A DNA stretch of 64,000 bases from an uncultured Dokdonia sp. (GTDB lineage Bacteria > Bacteroidota > Bacteroidia > Flavobacteriales > Flavobacteriaceae), in assembly GCF_947492815.1 (NCBI RefSeq), contig NZ_CANLOB010000024.1:26186-90185 (forward strand), given 5' to 3'. Each line of letters begins with the position of its first letter. Position 1 is the stretch's first letter. Positions 50,566 to 57,572 of the stretch are shown piece by piece. The notes beneath the pieces were generated by a model that saw only the letters and a list, made by a program, of their open reading frames with translations, had not been told where the DNA came from and searched no databases. The translations under genes and the position numbers were made by a program.

Positions 50566-52651
50566 TTAATGATAATGGAAAATGCGCTTTAATCGACGTT
50601 CCTTCTTCAATAGTTGATACTATCACTATTTCTCCTTCTAATTCTTTGATACGTTTCTTCATATTTGTCAAGCCATTCCCTAAATCTGGACGTTGGGTAT
50701 CAAATCCTTTTCCGTTATCTACAATAATGGTTTCTAATTGTTTTTGCTTTTGTGAAAGCGTAACACGTATCTCACTAGCTTCAGCATATTTTACGGCATT
50801 ATTAATAGCTTCTTGTATCATACGATACAGATTCATTCCTTCTACCGAACTTAATGCATCGTTTCTATTAATTTCAGAATTAATGATCAAATCAAAATTA
50901 GTTTCTGGTGCAGCAGTACGTGCTTGATCTAATAGGTTTCCTAAGCGCGCTTCTAGATCTTCAAACGTGATCTTTTCTTTATTCATCGCCCAGATGGTAT
51001 CTCGTAATTCATTAATAGTTGTTTTTGTAAAAGCTCCTATCTCTGTAAGCTTTTCTTTTGTCTTCACCTCTTCTTCTTTCATTCCGTACTTTAAACTGTC
51101 TAATGAAGAGGTAATAAAAGTAAGCTGGCTCCCTATATTATCATGTAAATCTCTAGAGATACGTAAACGCTGTTCTTGCAAACGATTCTGGGTTTCTATT
51201 TTAACCAACGCTTTCTCAAGTTCATATTCTTTTACTTGTTGTCTGTTTTTAAGGCGTTGCTGGTTATAAAAAAGATAGCCTAAAAGCCCGAGAAACAATG
51301 CGCCTCCCCCGACTCCATAAATAAGGTTATTCTTCTTCCGAACTTCTAATTCTTTTTCGGCTAGTGTTGTACGTGTATCTGCAAGTGCTGCTTCTTTTTG
51401 GGCAGTTTGAAAACTTATTTCTAATTCATTCACTTTATTTTTTACTTCATTTGAAGATATCGAATCTTTAATATCTACATATTTTTTATACGTACGAAGT
51501 GCATTTTCATGATCTCCTTTACTTTCTTCTATCGAAGCAAGTACGGTATATCCATCTTGTTCTCCTCTTCTAAATTTTGTCTTTTTAGACAAATCAAGTG
51601 ATTTTTTAATTTGCGCTTCTGCTTCAATCAAGCGCTTTTCATTTTTTAAGGCAATTGCAAGATTCAATCTTGAGATAATCTCTGCTATTTTATTTCCTTT
51701 CTTTTCATTTAAATCGACAGCCTCAAAACCATACTCAATAGACTTTTTATCGTTTCCAAGGGTTAATTCAATATTTGCTAGATTGACTAATCCCCCTTGT
51801 ACACCTTGCTCATAACCAATTTCTTTACTTATTTGCAATCCTTCTTCATAGTATTTCTTAGCTAAAAGAATTTTGGTGGTATCATTCTGTTTTTCTCCAG
51901 TTTTTCTATTTACAATTCCAAGATTCATAAGGGTACCTACCAAGCCTTCTTTATCACCTGTTATACTATCTATTCTATATGATTTCAAAAGATATTCTTG
52001 CGCTTTTTCATATTGATTGAGCTTCTCAAAAAGCATCCCTGTATTATTATACGATCTCGACTCTTCATCTTTATCTCCATTTTTAATAGCTAAGTCTAAC
52101 GTTTTTTGCCCATAATCTATTGCTTGCTCATAGTTGCCAAGTTGTTGATGACAAAGCGCAATTTTAGAAGCAAAAGACACTTGTTCTTCTTCATTATTTT
52201 CTTCTAATGCTATTTTATAACCTACTTCCCAGTCATCTTTTGCATTTGTAAAATCTGATTGATAGTAATAGAAATACCCAGAATCTAAACTAAAATTGAT
52301 TTTGGTTGTATTATTTATATCTTTTAAAGGAAGCATCTTTTCTCTATGATAAGACGCAGAATCCATATTACTAACATCCAGATAATAAAGCATGTAATTA
52401 TGATGCCACTTAAAAACAATCGTATCTGGTTGCTTGTTAAGAAATGGTTTTGCTTTTTCTAAATAGTGCGTTGTAGAATCATTTATTTCATATAAATAAG
52501 CATGACTAAGATCAAGATATAACTGGCCTTTTACAACATCATTTTTAACGTTTTTAATAAGACGCTTTAAACTATCTACCTCTTTAGTTTCATTTTGAGC
52601 GTAAGTGAATTGCACAAAAAAAAGTGCTAACAAATAGTATTTAAATCTCAT
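50546..52651 (-). CDS. TPR-sensor histidine kinase (HisKA_3 type)
   Basis: 701 aa. Signal peptide, about nine TPR units in the periplasm (for example YEQAIDYGQKTLDLAIKNGD, ANIELTLGNDKKSIEYGFEA), coiled coil, one transmembrane helix (about 447-465), then HisKA_3 with phospho-His in ISRDLHDNIGSQL and a HATPase domain (NNAVKYAEASEIRV, VDNGKGFDT, NGLTNMKKRI). Its last codons (NTANDV-stop) are written within an ATACG inverted repeat that serves the next genes. Paired with the LuxR-type regulator. Confidence 0.93.
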   Translation of the reverse strand: MRFKYYLLALFFVQFTYAQNETKEVDSLKRLIKNVKNDVVKGQLYLDLSHAYLYEINDSTTHYLEKAKPFLNKQPDTIVFKWHHNYMLYYLDVSNMDSASYHREKMLPLKDINNTTKINFSLDSGYFYYYQSDFTNAKDDWEVGYKIALEENNEEEQVSFASKIALCHQQLGNYEQAIDYGQKTLDLAIKNGDKDEESRSYNNTGMLFEKLNQYEKAQEYLLKSYRIDSITGDKEGLVGTLMNLGIVNRKTGEKQNDTTKILLAKKYYEEGLQISKEIGYEQGVQGGLVNLANIELTLGNDKKSIEYGFEAVDLNEKKGNKIAEIISRLNLAIALKNEKRLIEAEAQIKKSLDLSKKTKFRRGEQDGYTVLASIEESKGDHENALRTYKKYVDIKDSISSNEVKNKVNELEISFQTAQKEAALADTRTTLAEKELEVRKKNNLIYGVGGGALFLGLLGYLFYNQQRLKNRQQVKEYELEKALVKIETQNRLQEQRLRISRDLHDNIGSQLTFITSSLDSLKYGMKEEEVKTKEKLTEIGAFTKTTINELRDTIWAMNKEKITFEDLEARLGNLLDQARTAAPETNFDLIINSEINRNDALSSVEGMNLYRMIQEAINNAVKYAEASEIRVTLSQKQKQLETIIVDNGKGFDTQRPDLGNGLTNMKKRIKELEGEIVIVSTIEEGTSIKAHFPLSLNTANDV

Positions 52652-52701
52652 GATTTTCAGAATGGTTAGTTATTTTAAAAGTAACAAAATCAAAAGAAAT
52701 G

Positions 52702-52803
52702 AGAAAAAGCCACAAAAATCGTGGCTTCCTCAAATCCTAATAGTGCCTCCCCCAAGCCACTATTAAAAAGCTATCTTTTTTGATTTTATTGATAATTTTT
52801 ACG
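52702..52803 (-). ncRNA. Probable ~100-nt small RNA or attenuated leader
   Basis: Between the promoter-like GATATTTG (52808-52815, 22 bp after inverted-repeat site 3) and the kinase gene lie a perfect 8-bp hairpin (52738-52765, arms TAATAGTG/CACTATTA) and an intrinsic terminator (52707-52727) ending in a T-run. A transcript starting near 52803 would end near 52702, before the kinase ATG at 52651. It could be a stand-alone small RNA or a leader with partial read-through. Confidence 0.55.
52707..52727 (-). terminator. Terminator/attenuator ahead of the kinase gene
   Basis: Minus strand: AAGCCAC-GATTTTT-GTGGCTT then TTTCTC. 56 bp upstream of the kinase start codon. Confidence 0.7.
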
Positions 52804-52837
52804 TGCTCAAATATCTATACATACTTGTTACTATGCT

Positions 52838-52855
52838 ATAGGGCAATTGTCGTAT
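52838..52855 (-). promoter_or_regulatory. ATACG inverted repeat, site 3
   Basis: Minus strand ATACGACAATTGCCCTAT, 22 bp before GATATTTG (52808-52815). Confidence 0.7.
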
Positions 52856-52876
52856 TTTGCTTTCGCGAAAGCAAAA
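52855..52876. repeat. HIP-like palindrome, copy 12 (intergenic)
   Basis: Core GCTTTCGCGAAAGC at 52859-52872 with TTTT and AAAA flanks. It lies between site 3 and the terminator of the propeller gene. Confidence 0.95.
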
Positions 52877-52878
52877 AA

Positions 52879-52910
52879 AGCCAGAACAGATAAAGTATCT
52901 TATTCTGGCT
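52879..52910 (-). terminator. Terminator of the PQQ-like propeller gene
   Basis: AGCCAGAA / TTCTGGCT outer stem with inner AGATA/TATCT; T7 follows on the minus strand (52873-52879). Confidence 0.85.
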
Positions 52911-52950
52911 CACGTAAAAACCTCAACATTCTGAGCTTTTTTATACGCTG

Positions 52951-54798
52951 TTATTTTAGATTATACATATAAATAGTACTGTTGTTTGCTTTATAGTACA
53001 ATACACCAAAATGATCGTCTACGATATACTCTGGTTTTTTATCTCTTAATACAATTTCTTTTTCTATAGCCCCTGTATCTTTATTCAGCTTTACAAGACC
53101 TACACCTTCTTCTAATTTTGTCAATATAAATTGTGCATCTTTTGTAGCGGCAGTGGCTTTAAACTTTTTTAGCATTTCTGCAACAGATGCTCCTGTTGCC
53201 ATTAACAATCCATCTCCTAGATCTGCATATGCTTCTCCTGTTTGGGTGAGGTTACCCAGCACATCTCTACGACTATTGGCCTCAAGATATGATGCGCTCG
53301 CAGCTGCTGCAGATGCAACTGCCATGGCTCCTGCTAGTATAGCTCCAAAAGCACTTTTCCCTGGAGCTCGTTTATACTCATGCCATACTTCTTTTCCTTC
53401 CCAATCTAACATGGTCATATTTTGATCTGATGTTCTTAAAATACCATTAGATCGCACTTCTATATCTGAAGGCTCTTCTTTTCCTTCAAATTTATTTTCT
53501 GTTAGCATAGAAGCTTCTCCTGTTTGGGTATTGATTGCATATAGTTTTTCATCTGTACTTAAAAGATATCTATTATTATTTTGATCTAAGGTTACTGCCA
53601 CAGCATCTGCACGCTTATACTTTAATGGTTTTTTCCAAGCCTGTTCACCTGTTTCAAGATTTACAATATTACAGTCTGAACTCGTAACATAAATCAACCC
53701 TTGATCTGTATCTGCCATGGTAATAATGTTCTCTCCTGTTTTTAAAGGTTTTTTAAACAAAGTTTTTCCATCAAATGAAATTTTATTGATCCCTCCTTCA
53801 TAGACCCCAAAGAGAATTCCGTCATCCATCACATAAAAATGCTGTACATATCCTTTTGTTTTAGGGGCTTTATCCCAAAGGTCTTCTCCTGAGTTTTGAT
53901 CTAAAAATGCAATCTTAGATTCTGATCTTCCTGCGGCTAATTTCATCAATCCTTTCTTTCCAGAATTATCCACATCACTTACGATTGCCAGACCTTTAGG
54001 GGTTAATGAAAGCTGACTCACACCTCCTTTTACCTTATGAGGTTTTGCCCATTGTACAGTTCCATTAGCACCTATTTTACTGATTTTAGAGTTTTGACCA
54101 TTGGCAGTTGCTTGAACCGTATATATTTCGGACTGATCATCATTTGTGATCATCGCAGTAACATTCTTTAAATCATTACGCCATAATTCTTGTCCATTTT
54201 TAAGATCTATTTTAAAAGTTCCTTTGCTAGAAGACATCACAATACCATCATCCAGTAATAAAGGTTTTCCTTGAAAAAACTCTGAATATTTTAGTTTCAA
54301 ATAGGTTTCTTGATTTCCTGTATTTAAATCATAAATAGCAATTGCATTTGCATATTTTTCTTTGGCTTTACGTTGCCCTTGGACTACAAGCTTATTTTGC
54401 GGCATCATGATTTCACATACATTTACTTGCTTCCATCCATTTTTTTCTGAGCTAAATAACGTTTGACCAGACAGGTAATCAATTACTGTCTTTTTAGTGC
54501 TAATTGCGGCAAATCCAGATTGATCTACAGTCAAATAAGGTGTTTGTGGTTTTACATATACTTCTTCCGGCTTAACACGTCCATAATCTGTAAAGTTAAA
54601 AACGACTTCTTTAGATTCTGGTTTAATACCTACAAGTCCGTCATTACTTGCTACGATTAAGGTACCCACTTCGGTAAGAATCATTTCATTAATCTTACCA
54701 TCGATATTGTAAGTAATATCAGGTGTTTCTGCTTTTTGTGCTAGAATATTTGTTGTTACTAGTAAAAGAGTAATTACAAAAAAATGTGCTGTTCTCAT
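52951..54798 (-). CDS. Secreted PQQ-like beta-propeller protein
   Basis: 615 aa. Signal peptide (MRTAHFFVITLLLVTTNILA), then repeated propeller blades with the PQQ-like W-x3-L/V pattern (QNSGEDLWDKAPKTKG, TGEQAWKKPLKYKR, DLKNGQELWRNDLKNV). A short Ala-rich helical insert lies near 490-510 (LAGAMAVASAAAASASYLEA). Function unknown; BamB-like or storage/adhesion roles are possible. Promoter has inverted-repeat site 4. Confidence 0.82.
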   Translation of the reverse strand: MRTAHFFVITLLLVTTNILAQKAETPDITYNIDGKINEMILTEVGTLIVASNDGLVGIKPESKEVVFNFTDYGRVKPEEVYVKPQTPYLTVDQSGFAAISTKKTVIDYLSGQTLFSSEKNGWKQVNVCEIMMPQNKLVVQGQRKAKEKYANAIAIYDLNTGNQETYLKLKYSEFFQGKPLLLDDGIVMSSSKGTFKIDLKNGQELWRNDLKNVTAMITNDDQSEIYTVQATANGQNSKISKIGANGTVQWAKPHKVKGGVSQLSLTPKGLAIVSDVDNSGKKGLMKLAAGRSESKIAFLDQNSGEDLWDKAPKTKGYVQHFYVMDDGILFGVYEGGINKISFDGKTLFKKPLKTGENIITMADTDQGLIYVTSSDCNIVNLETGEQAWKKPLKYKRADAVAVTLDQNNNRYLLSTDEKLYAINTQTGEASMLTENKFEGKEEPSDIEVRSNGILRTSDQNMTMLDWEGKEVWHEYKRAPGKSAFGAILAGAMAVASAAAASASYLEANSRRDVLGNLTQTGEAYADLGDGLLMATGASVAEMLKKFKATAATKDAQFILTKLEEGVGLVKLNKDTGAIEKEIVLRDKKPEYIVDDHFGVLYYKANNSTIYMYNLK

Positions 54799-54827
54799 TG
54801 TTGATTGGTTTTAAATTTTTACTAGTT

Positions 54828-54875
54828 CAAAAGTCTTAATCACAACGATGTCATTCAATACGTCAACTGCCCTAT
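54828..54875 (-). promoter_or_regulatory. ATACG inverted repeat, site 4, with -7 box
   Basis: Minus strand ATAGGGCAGTTGACGTAT (54858-54875), 22 bp, then GACTTTTG (54828-54835), upstream of the propeller gene. Confidence 0.7.
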
Positions 54876-54908
54876 AATTTGTATGATTCAATTCGTATAA
54901 CAACAAAA

Positions 54909-54934
54909 AACGACTCTGAAAAATCAGAGTCGTT
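54909..54934 (-). terminator. Intrinsic terminator of the 54967 lipoprotein gene
   Basis: ACGACTCTGA / TCAGAGTCGT, 10-bp perfect stem, 4-nt loop, T-run on the minus strand. Confidence 0.9.
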
Positions 54935-54966
54935 CTCATAACTATTAGGATGATATACTATACCTA

Positions 54967-55503
54967 TTATAAATCGAGATTAAATGAACCGTTTGTTATT
55001 TCCACAAAATTTGATTCATCGTCTTGACTTCTTGCTCTATAACTAAATGTTCCTCTTACAGTAGTATCTGTAATTTCCGAAATATTTATCTCACCTGCTA
55101 AGCTTTCATCAAAAGGTGCTAACCAAGACCCGTCTATTCCGCCGCCGCCAGTATTTCCAGATGCTTCTATATAAGTAGCCGTTGCTGGTATGATTCCGCT
55201 ATCTGTTGAAACTTGAATAGGATAGGTTCCTTCTCCATCTACACCTACAATCGTTAGTGTTATTGTTCTAGCACTTCCCGCAGATAACGCAGACCCAACA
55301 ATATTAAGCGTTGTAATTCCTTGCGCTGTAATTTGTGTTGCCATTGTTGCAATGTCACTAGAGGTAAATGACTCTCCATTTACTGTTGCTGCAACTGTAC
55401 CAGCAGCAGCATTTCCACCATCGCCTCCATCATCATCTGTTTTACAAGAAGTATAGGTTAATCCAATGACACATAGAAGCATTACTAATTTAATTGTTTT
55501 CAT
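54967..55503 (-). CDS. Hypothetical lipoprotein (DUF6252-like pattern)
   Basis: 178 aa from ATG 55503 (MKTIKLVMLLCVIGLTYTSC); a longer frame from 55575 would run through the regulatory site. After the lipobox comes an Asp/Gly-rich linker, VAATVNGESFTSSDIATMAT and a beta domain with EINISEITDTTVRGTFSYRA, resembling small Bacteroidetes lipoproteins of the DUF6252 kind; assignment is weak. Promoter has inverted-repeat site 5. Confidence 0.7.
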   Translation of the reverse strand: MKTIKLVMLLCVIGLTYTSCKTDDDGGDGGNAAAGTVAATVNGESFTSSDIATMATQITAQGITTLNIVGSALSAGSARTITLTIVGVDGEGTYPIQVSTDSGIIPATATYIEASGNTGGGGIDGSWLAPFDESLAGEINISEITDTTVRGTFSYRARSQDDESNFVEITNGSFNLDL

Positions 55504-55536
55504 AATTGAAGTTTTTAGTGTTGTTATTTGATGGTG

Positions 55537-55584
55537 TAAAATTGATAAAAGAGCATATGAGAATCCATACGGCAATTGACGTAT
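55537..55584 (-). promoter_or_regulatory. ATACG inverted repeat, site 5, with -7-like box
   Basis: Minus strand ATACGTCAATTGCCGTAT (55567-55584), 22 bp, then CAATTTTA (55537-55544), a poor TAnnTTTG match. Confidence 0.6.
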
Positions 55585-55606
55585 TTATGCAATACACCTG
55601 TGATCG

Positions 55607-55690
55607 CTTTATCACTTTGTTCTCCCTTTGGTCGTGAACCTGCCTGCCGGCAGGCAGGTCTCACAGGTTCGATTTCGCGAAAGCGGTATT
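55607..55690. repeat. Composite repeat: 35-bp element, CCTGCC palindrome, half HIP-like palindrome
   Basis: 55607-55641 resembles 37981-38015 inside paaH; next comes the palindrome CCTGCCTGCCGGCAGGCAGG; then TTTCGCGAAAGCGG at 55673-55686. Intergenic. Confidence 0.75.
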
Positions 55691-55744
55691 TAACACACTA
55701 TAAAACAATGTAGTTAACGGAAAATGAAATAGGAAGTCTAAAGA

Positions 55745-56362
55745 CTAATCTAACAACTCTTTAAAATCTGAAATACCCGTAATAGGGGTTGTTTCATATT
55801 GTAGTGTCCATCCTAAAGAGTTAGTCAAAATATAGATTTTATGAAGTTCTGTAATCAATCTATTTTCGGCATTGGTATATAAACTAGAAGCTTCTATTTT
55901 TTTTCGAAGTGTATTTGTGACTCTAGTCTTGATCACATTGTAATCTTCGGCTTCAAAAGGGTTGAATAAATCCTGTTGGATGTCGTAGTATTCTAAATTA
56001 GGATTAATGTTTAATTCTGGTTTTGGAATATGAGTAATATAAACGGTCTGTGTTGCTTCGTCTATCTTAGTTTCCACCTTACTAAGGTCATAGGAAATTG
56101 TAGCTTTTGCATTGGCAATCACCAATGCTTTTTTAGTAGCTGTGAGTATATCCAAATAAAAATCTTTAGAATCTTCATAGGTAAATACTTCAGCATACTC
56201 TCCTTCTGTCACTACGAGCTTCCCAACATTTTTAATGGTTTTTTCAATTAGTGCAGAGTGCTCTTCTAGACGCTGATGATCATCATCTTTAAACTCGCAA
56301 TATCGAAAACTCAACACAATGAGTATCGCTACAAAAACTCCATATACTATATTACGATTCAT
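55745..56362 (-). CDS. DUF4230 domain membrane-anchored protein
   Basis: 205 aa. N-terminal anchor (VYGVFVAILIVLSFRYCEF) followed by the DUF4230 domain: IKNVGKLVVTEGEYAEVFTY, a YDLSKVETKIDEATQTVYIT strand pair and the C-terminal helix pair (LRKKIEASSLYTNAENRLIT). Widespread in Bacteroidetes and Firmicutes; function unknown. Downstream of the GSCFA gene on the same strand. Confidence 0.85.
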   Translation of the reverse strand: MNRNIVYGVFVAILIVLSFRYCEFKDDDHQRLEEHSALIEKTIKNVGKLVVTEGEYAEVFTYEDSKDFYLDILTATKKALVIANAKATISYDLSKVETKIDEATQTVYITHIPKPELNINPNLEYYDIQQDLFNPFEAEDYNVIKTRVTNTLRKKIEASSLYTNAENRLITELHKIYILTNSLGWTLQYETTPITGISDFKELLD

Positions 56363-56417
56363 AGAATAGTTTACTTAGTCCTACGAATCTACTATATTTT
56401 TCGATCATAGCGTCTTA

Positions 56418-57386
56418 CTAAAATTCAATATGAGGATATTCTTGTTGTAATGTTTCTATACGAATTCTTAGTTTTCGAAGAAATTCTTGATGTTGTTCAC
56501 TGCTTGCATTAAAAGGACGATGCGACAGTCCTTGTCGAATAGATTGTACTTCTTTGAGTGTTGTTTTTGCTTTCGTACTTCGACTAGGCTCAGCATAAAC
56601 TCCCGCGTATACTTCTAGAAATTTCTCCCAAATATACTCTATAGCTTGTTGGCTTGGGTGTAGCATATCTGTAGCATAAAAACGATAATCACGCAGTTCA
56701 TCCATCATCAATTCATATGCAGGAAAGTACTGTACTCCTTTTATCTCACAAACTTCATGTACTGCCGAAATCAAATGTGCTTTACTTCGCATATTTTCTA
56801 CAAAACCATCTTTAAGATGTCGCACTGGAGAGACTGTAAAAACGATAGTCGCCTTAGGGTTTATTTCTTGAATAATTGCACATTGTCGTTTAAGACTTGC
56901 CTCCGTTTCTTCTATAGGCAGGATTCCTTTTACAAATTCTTTTTGAGGTACTTTATGACAGTTTGCTACAGCAATCCCTGTTTCTTTATGTTGGTATACC
57001 CACGCAGTTCCTAGCGTAATAAAAATATGAGAGGCTTTAGCAATTGACTTTGCAAGTTGTTCTTTAGCTTCGGTTAATTTATCTACCAAAGCAGCTCTAG
57101 AAGAGCTATTCAACTGGCTGTGCGCTATAAAAGATTTCCAAATACCGTCCAATTCAAAAATAGTCTCTTCTATACTAGCTGTACTATTATATACATCTTG
57201 CAACACACGCTCAATAGCCAGTGGGTGAAAAAGAATCCCATAAGGGTTTACTACTGCTTGAAATTTATTATCTAAAAGTGTATTTCCTATATTTTCAGCA
57301 AAGCAAGACCCCAATAACAATACGCTCTCTTCATAACCAAATTGTTTTGAAGCAGGTTGTAATGGGATATTGGTTTGTAGTTTCAT
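56418..57386 (-). CDS. GSCFA family protein
   Basis: 322 aa from ATG 57386 (MKLQTNIPLQPAS); ATG 57395 is also possible. Contains the family's name-giving motif LLGSCFAENIG, TLGTAWVYQ, KATIVFTVSPVRHLKDGFVE and ATDMLHPSQQAIEYIWEKF (SGNH-hydrolase-like blocks, with final D-x-x-H). Probably an esterase-like enzyme of unknown substrate. An interspersed repeat supplies AEPSRSTKAKT at about residue 258. Confidence 0.88.
   Translation of the reverse strand: MKLQTNIPLQPASKQFGYEESVLLLGSCFAENIGNTLLDNKFQAVVNPYGILFHPLAIERVLQDVYNSTASIEETIFELDGIWKSFIAHSQLNSSSRAALVDKLTEAKEQLAKSIAKASHIFITLGTAWVYQHKETGIAVANCHKVPQKEFVKGILPIEETEASLKRQCAIIQEINPKATIVFTVSPVRHLKDGFVENMRSKAHLISAVHEVCEIKGVQYFPAYELMMDELRDYRFYATDMLHPSQQAIEYIWEKFLEVYAGVYAEPSRSTKAKTTLKEVQSIRQGLSHRPFNASSEQHQEFLRKLRIRIETLQQEYPHIEF
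56576..56601. repeat. CTTCGACTAGGCTCAGC repeat inside GSCFA gene
   Basis: Matches the intergenic copy at 33763-33787 with one inserted base. It sits between GCTTTCG (56569-56575) and CGCGTA, as if placed inside a HIP-like palindrome. Confidence 0.7.
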
Positions 57387-57417
57387 AGGACACATTTACA
57401 AGGGATTTATTACAATA

Positions 57418-57492
57418 ACCCCTTCCGTCTTTCCATTTACTTTCATGAGTAAATGGAAATCCACCTTCCCCTGAAAGGGAAGGAGCTTTATT
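57418..57492. repeat. Composite hairpin repeat between alaS and GSCFA genes
   Basis: A perfect 10-bp hairpin (TTTCCATTTA / TAAATGGAAA, 57430-57459) is flanked by CCCCTTCC and by CCTTCCCCTGAAAGGGAAGG, a short-repeat relative of the SPLPKGEG type. May terminate or delimit the alaS transcript. Confidence 0.65.
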
Positions 57493-57572
57493 TTCTAACA
57501 TTTATTATTAAGGCACAGTTATCTATATTCTATACGTGAGCAAACGCGAATCGACTATGTCCTATTTTCTTA

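Noticed and set aside
50746..50763. GCTTTTGTGAAAGCGTA as another HIP-like palindrome copy
   Set aside because: Two mismatches in the core; may be a decayed copy but not counted.
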